A stretch of DNA of 64,000 nucleotides, from the NCBI GenBank assembly GCA_032716605.1, contig CM064518.1, forward strand, positions 43,170,112-43,234,111. Reading direction: 5' to 3'. A program made the position numbers and the translations under genes. Source of the stretch: Paralithodes platypus. Lineage: Eukaryota > Arthropoda > Malacostraca > Decapoda > Lithodidae. Shown here one piece after another: positions 55,540-64,000 of this stretch (its first letter is position 1; each line of letters opens with the position of its first letter). The notes under the pieces were generated by a model, which ran no database searches, was not told where the DNA came from, and was given only the letters and a program-made list of their open reading frames with translations.

Positions 55540-55549
55540 AATAAATAAA
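55540..55549 (+). terminator. Two overlapping AATAAA polyadenylation signals
   Basis: AATAAATAAA about 105 nt after the stop codon at 55437. Confidence 0.45.
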
Positions 55550-55559
55550 GAATACCATT

Positions 55560-56306
55560 ACCTATGTAACCTTATATGTACTATATTTTTAAGACCTTTA
55601 ATAACCGAACAATAATTCAAAACCTGTAATTCACATGACTCATATTCCGAAACGAAATAACCAAATACCAAATTAAAAACCGAATATTACCTGCCTGAAA
55701 CAAGATATTGTTAGGCAAAGTTGACTCCACTTTCGGGTACCTCTCCTTAGGGCGAACATGCTTAACCTATAAACGGCGAGCAGGGGGTATTGAACTCGAT
55801 GCCCCTGGGCGAGCATATTAGGCTCCATTCATGCCTATAATCGTCATTTTACGATAAATATCGTTATTACTTATTCATATGCGCCTATTTTACCTTCACT
55901 ATGAAGATAGTAACCTGTAACAGCAATACAACAATTGGAAATATCATTTTTCTGGTCAAAATCGCGAATATACATGGAGCAGCCCATTCATGAATTATGG
56001 AGCAAATTGAGGCAACCCCTCCCTTCACGAGGCCTCAAGACTGACTGAGCTTACTCATCCACACTCTCGCTTGTGTAACACACCCGCTAGGCACATAAGC
56101 ACATCCTCCACACATTTTGCTAATGTTAGCACAAAAATATACCAACGAATTAGGGAATAACAGGGAAAATATGTGATAATTGAAGGGGGAGGGGAAATGA
56201 GGGAAGGCGGGGATGTGGAGGAGTGATATGAGGTATAGGGAAAAAAAAAAAAAAATTGTTTAGTGCTACTGGGGCTGTTTAAAATGTTTTTTTTAGGCCT
56301 TCCCTC
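55560..56306. other. Intergenic DNA, no feature recognised
   Basis: Mixed composition, no open frame of note. A G/A-rich patch at 56185-56240 ends in an A run. Confidence 0.45.
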
Positions 56307-56743
56307 TTAACCCGTCCAGCCCCGGCTAGTTTTGTAATGTTTGTTCACCAGAACCCGGCCGGTTTTCAAAAAATGGTTTTATTCCAGAAAAAATAGCGAA
56401 TGGGTTAGGAATGAAGGAAAAATCACAAAAAACCGCTCAAAAAGCTTAAAGAATGGTCCTACAGAGCCCCCAAAAACGTGAGTAAAAAATTGAAGGCAAT
56501 TACCCCCAAAAACCAGGTTATTACGCGCTCACGCGCACGCACGTGGACTTTGAGAGTTTTCAACCATCGGCACGGTTGCGTGGGATACGTACACAGTTCC
56601 CATACAAATCTGAGCCCTCTTGAGTGGCTACACCTGAGGTTACGATCGGCGCAATTAGGGTGACGCGCCAGGCGCGTCTCTGGGGCTGTGCGTTACATAC
56701 ATCGCCGACGCGTCAGATGCGTCGCTGGGGCTGTACGGGTTAA
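56307..56743. mobile_element. TTAA-flanked element with CCCGT..CAGCCCC ends
   Basis: TTAACCCGTCCAGCCCCGGC at the left and GCTGGGGCTGTACGGGTTAA at the right form an 18-20 bp inverted repeat with two mismatches. The interior, about 400 bp, is non-coding with a GCGACGCGTC-rich right part (CGCCAGGCGCGTCTCTGG, CGTCAGATGCGTCGCTGG). TTAA plus CCC ends again suggests a piggyBac-type non-autonomous element, distinct from families A-C. Confidence 0.7.
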
Positions 56744-57948
56744 GAGCTTTGCCGCCCTCGCCCAGTAAAACTTCTTATGAGCTTTCTTGCCGTTGCCGGG
56801 TTAATAGCTGGAAATAAGTCAATTCGGAGAATACTTTCGTAGGGGTTAGCCTAACTCCCTTTTAAAAGTATCTGCAAGCTGTGTTTGTGTGCAGTGACCA
56901 AGAGCGAGTGTTAGGCGATCTAGAAAGTGACCATGCTAGTTAGTGTGTGTGAAGGAAGCGTCCCCACTGGTGTCAACAGGCAGTTGGACATCCTACTCAG
57001 TCGCCACGTGTGACCAGATCTCTCACGGCTCCTACTTCTGTACTTCAACCAAATTAAGTACCTCTTGTTCGATTCTATAGTTTTGATGATTATTGCGAAG
57101 GTTATATAAGATATGCTGTGTTCAAATTAAAGTCATTGTAGAGATTATTTATTTTCGCCTTCTAGCAATCGTCACTCGAGTTGAGAGAACATAATATATG
57201 CTATATGTGGGATTGATATACAGTATCTATATTCCTTGACATATAAATTCCTATATTTCATATATGGGTTATAGATATATTCGTTCGGGAAATGTACATA
57301 CACACTACACGTAAATACCAGTGAACACTCTACCAGATCTTATTCTATTTGATGTTATTAGCTGGGTACGTACTTGTATGTATAAGTGTCCACGGAGAGT
57401 GTACAATATCAGTCTCTTAGTAAGACTAGTGTTATTCTTATGCTTCCTGATGTCAAACTCAGTTTAAGCTTTAATTTGAGTTCAGTATAGACTTTTATCA
57501 TTATCACATCGTTTAATTCTCCCCGGCGAGATCTTCAGCCCTATACCTAGGCTAATATTAATTATTACCCGTTCATTGAATTTATATTCATTATTGTAAC
57601 TCTATGAGTTGTTTTAGATTAATATAATCTATATTGAAATAACGTCAAGTTATTCACAGTTCATCTGATATCCTATTCTCCATATAATCTGTTCACTGTG
57701 TGTGTGTTTACGCAGTAGTATCTACCTACACCATTCACTCGCTACCTCGCGTTTATTATTCATCAGGATATCAGTTATCTTATTTCGAAACTAACCTCTC
57801 TGTGCATGCTTATGCGCTGTTATTATAGTTATCAGGTGTATACTTCATTGATTCTATGTATTTATTATCATATTTATATTTGATTTCTGTGACTTATGAA
57901 GCGGAAATAGTGTTATTCATATTCTTATTATCTTGATGATAACCTGAG
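56744..57948. other. Non-coding DNA upstream of the CR1-like LINE
   Basis: Contains frequent TAGTGTGTGTG and CTACC motifs and no long frame. It may be the 5' leader of the second LINE (62730 onward), into which the CR1-like LINE inserted. That is inference from position only. Confidence 0.35.
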
Positions 57949-58087
57949 TATATTTTCTATAAGTATAACTCAAATACTCAAATAACTCAAATCAGTTGCC
58001 CTCTGACCCTTGACCAGTGCGAACGTCCCCAGTGACCGCTAGTGTACCGGTTTACCCTTAGTGAGGTCCTAGTGAACTTTCTTAGTG

Positions 58088-58970
58088 ATGGCTGTTGTTG
58101 ATGAGTCTGCTGTCTCCTCCCATACTCTCCAGCTTTGTCTTGCTTTGCAAGAAAGACTGGAGAGTGTGGAGCAGGAGATTCAGTGTCTCAAAGATGAAAA
58201 TTTGGCCTTGAGACTAGCTATGGCGGAGAAGAAGTGTGAGGCTACGGAAGTGTTCCCAGGGATCGTGAAGCCCCTTGGAAAGTTGTGTCAACAAGTGCAA
58301 CGGCCTGCAAGCTGAAAAGGCAGCCACTCAAGACCCGCAACAACTTCAGCACCTTGGCTGATGAGAGTGATGGCGAGGAAGTGGCGATCATCGAGGCAGT
58401 GAGAGGGGAGGGGGGGGGAAGTCTGCTGCTGTTGCTGCTACAACTCCTGCTACACGCCGACAACGGAAAAAAGCTAAGTTCATTGTCGGTGATTCAATGG
58501 TTAGGTACCTTGACGGGACTACTAACACTCATGTTAGTAAAGTTGTCTGCCTACCTGGAGCCGGAGTCGGGAGGGTGGCAGAGAAGATGGATGGTGTCCT
58601 AGAAGTGGGTGGGGAGGACCCCATCATCTTCATCAACGCGGGGTCCAATGACATATGGAGATGCAGGACTGAGGAGTTGCTGACCAAGTACCAGGAAATG
58701 CTGGAGAGGATCAAGGAGAAGGATGGATTTCCTGTGGTACACAGTATCCTGCCAAGAAGAGGGGTACGGAAGGAATGGTCCTCCAGGGCTATTGGTGTAA
58801 ATAGCCGGCTGGAGAAGTATTGCAAGGCAAAGTCAATACCATTCCTAGATAACTGGACCCACTTCTATGGTAAGGATGAACTGTATGCCCAGGATGGAGT
58901 ACATCTTTCTCGACTAGGAGTTTCGACCTTAGCCAGCTCACTGGACAAAATTGTTGCGGAGTTTCGTTAA
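58088..58970 (+). pseudogene. CR1-like ORF1 with SGNH/GDSL esterase domain, frameshifted
   Basis: ATG at 58088. The N-terminal part is coiled-coil-like (LQERLESVEQEIQCLKDEN). The C-terminal SGNH hydrolase has GDS at 58488-58496 (FIVGDSMVRYL, nucleophile Ser), GSND at 58641-58652 (block III Asn) and DGVH at 58893-58904 (catalytic Asp-x-x-His), ending KIVAEFR. The catalytic triad is intact. Two frameshifts separate the parts: one near 58250, one in the G run at 58410-58419. Esterase domains of this kind occur in ORF1 of some CR1/L2-group LINEs. Confidence 0.8.
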
Positions 58971-59036
58971 AAAAAACCTGGGTGTGTAAGTAAAATACTG
59001 TCTCCATATGGAGCAGGTACTTCATGTGACAAACCA

Positions 59037-62017
59037 GTGAGTAAAATAGAAATAATCAGTCAAGATAGTGCGGATATAGTGATGTGTAATAGTAGTATCG
59101 ATAACACTACACATGTAACTGATAGTAAAGATGAGAATACTGATAGAGTAGAATTTCCGTCTAGAGCTAGTAGTTCAACAGGAAATAATAAGTTAGCTAA
59201 ACACAATAGAAAATTAGTTGCAAATAAAAGTAATAGGTTGAGGGTATATTATACAAATTGTAGGAGTTTATGTAACAAAATGAACGAACTTAGAGCACTC
59301 GTTAGCACAGAAAATATAGACATAATAGCGCTAACTGAAACGTGGATTAATATAGAATCTAGGCATTTTTTAGCAGAATTTGATATTCCAGGATATAGTT
59401 TGTTTAAATATGACCGAACAAGTAGGAGGGGCGGGGGTATAGCAGTGTTTGTCAGGAGTACATTAAAAAGCTGTATTAAATCAGGTATTAGACTAAATAA
59501 TGATAATGAAAGTGTTTGGGTAGAGGTTAACGAAGGTAGTGAGACCATAGTTATTGGAGTTATATATAGACCGCCTAATATGAGTAGAAATGGCGGAACA
59601 TCGTTATGGGAGGAAATTAAAATAGCATCAAGGTTTAGCAATGTGTGCATTATGGGGGATTTTAATTTTCCGAACATTGATTGGAAGCACCAAATAGGCG
59701 ACTCCGATTCAGTAGAGTTTATTGAGGTAGTACAAGATAGTTTTTTATTTCAATTCATAGAGAACGCCGACTAGAGGTATTAATATTCTTGATTTAGTTT
59801 TCAGTAACAATGAACATATGATAAATGATGTAGAGATTGGTGACCACCTAGGAAATAGCGATCATAAATCTATTTATTTTAATATACAATGGACAGGGAA
59901 TGCTAAAGAGAATACGACACTTATCCCAGATTTCAGAAAAGCCGATTATGGTGGGCTAAGAAGAGACTTAAGGGTGGACCCTATTGTTAAGCAATTAAGT
60001 CAGGATATGCCAGAGTTAAACTTGCCACCTACATATAACCAGTTTATTGCTTCACTCCACAATGCTCAAAATAAATATATCCCTAAAAGAAGATTTAGAT
60101 CGACGCAGAACCAACCAAAATGGATGACTAATAAGCTAATAGATCTTATAGGAAAAAAGAAAGGAATATATAGAAAAATAAAGAAAGGCGAAAATCATCT
60201 ACATATATACTATCAGACTATCAAGACAGGTCAAAAAGGAAATCAGGAAAGCAAAAAGAAATTATGAAATAAGGATAGCCAGTGACTCAAAAATAACCCT
60301 AAAGCTTTTTACCAACTATATAAATCTAAAGTTAGAGATGTAATAGGCCACCTAAAAACTTCAATAGGAGAAATAACAGAAAATTATTTAGAAATGTGCA
60401 GTACATTAAATAGTCAGTTTCTTTCCGTTTTCACTAATGAAAATTTGGCACAGATTCCAGAAGTCAATATGGTATATAGTGATAGTATAGAAAATATGTT
60501 AAGTACAGTTAGTATATGTAGAAATGATGTGCTTAAGGAAATTGACAGACTAAAACCTCAAAAATCGCCTGGTCCTGACGAGGTATATGCTAGAGTATTA
60601 AAAGAATGCAGAGATGAGTTAAGTAGCCCATTAGCATTTTTATTTAACAAGTCATTAGAAACAGGTTTAGTTCCAGAAGCTTGGAAGCTTGCAAATGTAG
60701 TTCCGATCTTCAAAAAAGGTGATAAATCGATAGCATCCAATTACCGTCCCATTAGTCTCACATCAATCATAGGAAAGTTGCTAGAGTCTATTATTGCTAG
60801 GAAAATTAGAAGCCACTTAGAAAATTTAACTTAATAAATTCTTCTCAGCATGGATTCACTCAGGGACGTTCTTGCCTTACTAATTTGCTTAGCTTTTTCT
60901 CAGAGGTATATGAAGCAGTAGATAGTGACAAGTCATATGATATTATTTATTTAGATTTCAGTAAAGCTTTCAACCGAGTCCCTCATGAGAGATTGATGAG
61001 AAAGGTTGAGGCACATGGAATAGGAGGATCGTTGTTGGGATGGATTAGGTCATGGCTAATTGGTAGAAAACAGAGAGTCAGCATAAATGATACCAAGTCA
61101 GAGTGGGGAGCAGTCAAAAGTGGTGTCCCCCAGGGATCGGTATTAGGTCCCCTGTTGTTTCTTATATACATAAATGACCTAGATTTAGGTATAACTAGTA
61201 GGATAAGTAAATTCGCAGACGATACTAAAATGGGGAGATCAATTGATTCAGATAGCGATATAGAGTGCCTCCAAAGGGATCTAGATACCTTACATGAATG
61301 GTCAGTAAATTGGCAGATGAAGTTTAACATTGACAAATGCAAGGTATTAAAGATAGGGAAGATGCAAACAAATTTTAAATATAAGCTAGCTAATTTAGAA
61401 TTTAAAAATTTAGACTGCGAGAAAGATCTAGGTGTGTTTGTTAGCAATGATTTGAAGCCTAGAAAACAGCGTTCGTAATAAGGCAAACAGGATTCTCGGG
61501 TTCATCTCTAGGAGTGTGAGTAACAGAACTGCTGATGTTATCTTAAAACTTTACTTGTCATTAGTGAGACCCCATATGGATTATGCTGTCCAATTTTGGT
61601 GTCCTTATTACAGAATGGACATAGATTCATTGGAGAGAGTACAGCGTAGAATGACAAAAATGATCCATAATATTAGAAATCTTTCGTATGAAGAAAGGTT
61701 GAAGAAATTAGGTTTACATTCGTTAGAGAGACGCAGAGTTAGAGGGGATATGATAGAGGTGTTCAAGTGGGTTAGTGGAATTAACAAAGGGGACATGACA
61801 AATGTACTAAAGCTCAGTGATAGCGAAAGAAAGAACTCGTACCAATGGTTTCAAATTAGATAAATTTCGTTTCAGAAAAGATATAGGCAAATATTGGTTT
61901 GGTAACAGAGTTGTAGAAGGGTGGAATGGACTACCAAGTGCTATAGTGGGATCTAAAACGGTAGGGAGCTTTAAGATAAAATTTGATAAGCATATGGACG
62001 AGAAGGGTTGGGTGTGA
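59037..62017 (+). pseudogene. CR1-like ORF2: endonuclease and reverse transcriptase, frameshifted
   Basis: Endonuclease: RLRVYYTNCRSLCNKMNEL (Asn), IIALTETWIN (Glu), GGGIAVFVRS, VIGVIYRPP, IMGDFNFPNIDW (Asp/Asn) and NSDHKSIYF (Asp/His). RT: PQKSPGPDEV, NYRPISLTSIIGKLLE, DIIYLDFSKAFNRVPHERL (motif A Asp), SGVPQGSVLGPLLFLIYIND, FADDTKMGRS (motif C) and LGVFVSNDLKP. The C-terminus carries RPHMDYAVQFWCPYYRMD, VQRRMTKMI and GWNGLPSAIVGS. Frame changes lie near 59768, 60237, 60290, 60832, 61465 and 61845. All catalytic residues seen are still present. Confidence 0.88.
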
Positions 62018-62263
62018 AGGGGGATCAGCCGGGTTGGGCCAATCAGCGCTCTGCAGACCCCCATAATCCTGCGTTAATCTCTAACCGTTTTGGTAAGATG
62101 ATCCTCAGGGTATTAGAGTGTTGAGCCTATAATTGGGCTTTGTAATTGAACTGGGGTTGTGTGGGACAGGGATCTGCCTTGCTTAGGCCAATCGGCTTTC
62201 TGCAGACTCCCATTTTCTTATGTTCTTATGTTCTATATTTTCTATAAGTATAGCTCAAATACT

Positions 62264-62481
62264 TTCTTGTGCCTGTACCCATAGCTAATAAGAAATAAAA
62301 CTTGTGTACCGAAACTGTGTATTCTGTGACATTGGTAGAGATTGATTGAACTAAGAATTATCTATATTAAAGTCAGCTGTGTTCCCGTTGAGTGTTGTAG
62401 TTCTGAGCTTTCCCATGATGGAAATAATTAACTAATATAAAGCGACTTAAAAATAATAACGTCGCATAACACGAATACATC

Positions 62482-62535
<54 letters not shown>

Positions 62536-62729
62536 TAGATATGGTCGGCCTGGAGCTCCGCATATAATTGTGTTTTTTCCAGGGATTGAGATAAGTAGTG
62601 TCCTACAAACTTAAGTAAAGTGATTAATCATAACATCTACATCAACAAGGTATGTTACTATTATATACTTTGTGCCACGCTAAGGTTATTTGGTGAATAT
62701 CGGTAGGCGGCCGGTGAAGCAAATTCAAA
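62264..62729. other. Leader region of the second LINE
   Basis: Non-coding, with a (CT)n-(CA)n microsatellite at 62485-62535. Directly upstream of the ORF1 start at 62730. Confidence 0.4.
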
Positions 62730-63850
62730 ATGTCGAGGGAGGAGAGAAAATTACGGTCCAAGGTTCAGGGTTCGGTCAGAGTTTCGGAGGGTGATGAGTC
62801 GAGTGAGCTAGCAACAATGAGGGCTCGAATTGCCAAATTGGAGGAGGAGTGGAAGGCAGCTAAAGAAGAGTCAGTGATATTGAAACAGACCTTGTCAAAT
62901 TTGGAGCTCGATCTTGACAATGTGAAGCAACGAAATTCGGTACTGGAAACTGAACTTTCATCGATAGTGGAAAAAAATAGCAGCTTGGAATTAAAAGATA
63001 AGGAAAGGGGAGAGGAGTGTAGGGAAATTAGGGCTTTTCTAAATTCACTAGAAGCTAGGCAGGAAGAACAGGACAAATTCATGGAGGAGGTGAAGAGTAA
63101 AGAGGTGATAGAGGAAGTACGAAAGGAAGTAGTGAAGATGAAGACAGCTCATGACGAGATTCAAGACAGAAACAGTGAGTTAATACAAAACATAGCCAAA
63201 ACAAATGAAACCGTAGAGATTTGTAAGGAGGAAATAAAACGAAGCTTTGCAGAGATTGTTGTCAAAGAAAAACAAGTTCAAAACGAATTAGCGTTGGTGA
63301 CAAAGGAAAGTAAACTCGATGTGGAGGTGAAGAATGTTATTCGGAGAAATGAGAAATTGCTTCGTGACACAGTGGACAAAAACAAATCAGTGATAATATT
63401 TGGCCACACAAAAAAAGATATAAAATCGAGGATAGAAAGGGACAGAGGTGAGCTAAATTGTATAAGGAACACAATGAAGCATTTACTTGAAGAGGATGGT
63501 CCGGAAATTGAGATAATGGAATATAGAAGAATTGGTAAGTACGAAAAGGGAAAGAACAGACCAATTAAAATTACGCTAATGAATAGTCAGATGGCGGAAA
63601 CCATACTTAAAATGGTCCAAAGTTAAATTATGTAGAAGCTTTTAAGTCTATTAAAGTGAGAAGAGACCTTTCTAAAGAGGATAGAGAACTACTGAAAGCT
63701 AAGTTTGAAGAATCAAATAAAAGAAATGATGAACGAACTGAGGAAGAGAAGGAATCTTTTTTCTTCCGGGTCGTAGGTCTGCAAATACGGAAATGGTACA
63801 TAAAAAAAGACAAACCATCCCAGGAGCAAACGGGGGAAGAGGAGGTGTAA
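62730..63850 (+). pseudogene. LINE ORF1: coiled coil plus RNA-binding region, one frameshift
   Basis: ATG at 62730. Residues about 20-210 form a long charged coiled coil with regular leucines (IAKLEEEWKAAKEESVILKQ, LELDLDNVKQ). Residues about 230-298 are RRM-like (SVIIFGHTKKDIKSR, IEIMEYRRIGKYEKG, RPIKITLMNSQMAETIL). A one-base loss at about 63620 (CAAAG for expected CAAAAG) causes a stop. In the next frame the C-terminal region continues to 63850: IKVRRDLSKEDRELLKA, FESN-type and RTEEEKESFFFRVVG. This is the trimer-plus-RRM-plus-CTD layout of many LINE ORF1 proteins, clearly different from the SGNH ORF1 of the neighbour. Confidence 0.75.
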
Positions 63851-64000
63851 CTGGGTTGACAGGGAATGAATTTTTACATGTAATTTACACCAATGTAGAT
63901 GGGTTATTATCAAAAATTCTTGAAATAAAAGATGTTATTAATATAAACAAGCCACATGTTCTATGTTTAACAGAAACCAAATTAAATTCTCAAATAAGAA
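63793..64000 (+). CDS. LINE ORF2 start (endonuclease), truncated by the window end
   Basis: ATG at 63793 opens a frame running to the window edge. After a Gly/Thr-rich lead it reads LHVIYTNVDGLLSKILEI (catalytic Asn in YTN) and PHVLCLTETKLN (catalytic Glu in LTET), the first two motifs of an APE-type LINE endonuclease. It overlaps the end of ORF1 by 58 nt in a different frame, so ORF2 translation would need reinitiation or frameshifting. The RT lies beyond the window. Confidence 0.7.
   Translation, partial: MVHKKRQTIPGANGGRGGVTGLTGNEFLHVIYTNVDGLLSKILEIKDVININKPHVLCLTETKLNSQIR

Larger units (their letters stand above)
57949..62263 (+). mobile_element. Nearly full-length CR1-like LINE with 30-bp target-site duplication
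   Basis: The duplication TATATTTTCTATAAGTATA plus ACTCAAATACT at 57949-57978 recurs at 62234-62263 with one mismatch, so the body is 57979-62233 (4255 bp). It has a short leader, ORF1 with an SGNH hydrolase domain, ORF2 with endonuclease and RT, and ends in two perfect TTCTTATG units plus TTC. A short 8-bp repeat as 3' end is a hallmark of CR1-type elements. The duplication and presence of the leader show an untruncated insertion. At least eight frameshifts make it inactive. Confidence 0.85.

Overview
The window is eukaryotic and almost certainly from an arthropod, most likely a decapod crustacean. The basis is spliced genes with GT-AG introns, AT-rich DNA full of microsatellites, short TTAGG-type telomere-like repeats, and LINE families of the jockey, RTE and CR1 type that are common in crustaceans. 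The species call is inference. Most of the sequence is transposon-derived.

Two host genes are well supported. (1) Positions 6921-10187, minus strand, hold one very long exon (about 1088 codons) of a secreted-looking, intrinsically disordered protein. It has an acidic Tyr-Asp repeat region near the N-terminus, a long basic Ser/Pro/Tyr/His-rich middle, and a furin-type RQKRR site that would release a 37-residue C-terminal peptide. Its first exon was not found. (2) Positions 41782-52898, minus strand, hold a complete six-exon gene that I assembled from splice sites. It encodes a 241-residue secreted protein with four Greek-key motifs of the beta/gamma-crystallin superfamily and a TATA box just upstream. 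Weaker gene traces are a last-exon end at 2-70 (+) and a proline-rich terminal exon at 54955-55437 (+) followed by two AATAAA signals.

The rest, left to right: 1-6650 is AT-rich DNA with foldback elements; 10-18 kb is dense in short non-autonomous elements and satellites; 19-27 kb is microsatellites and LINE pieces; 27-41 kb is LINE relics, foldback elements, a 72-bp minisatellite and a TIR element carrying telomere-like repeats; 41.8-52.9 kb is the crystallin-like gene, whose introns hold LINEs, a dead Tc1/mariner element and several MITEs; 53-56.8 kb is an RTE 3' end, the proline-rich exon and another MITE; 57.9-62.3 kb is a nearly complete but decayed CR1-like LINE with an SGNH-esterase ORF1 and a 30-bp target-site duplication; 62.7-64 kb is the start of a second LINE with overlapping ORF1 and ORF2, cut by the window end.

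The most distinctive feature is a network of short elements flanked by TTAA. Families A and B begin TTAAGGGG and share the core GGCGAGCGATAGCGAGCC. Family C begins TTAACCCC. Another element begins TTAACCCG. Two nested insertions (A9 in a C copy, A13 in a D copy) show the 4-bp target directly. They look like piggyBac-type non-autonomous elements, but no matching transposase lies in the window. Two of these elements lie within about 20 bp of the splice sites of the last crystallin-like intron.
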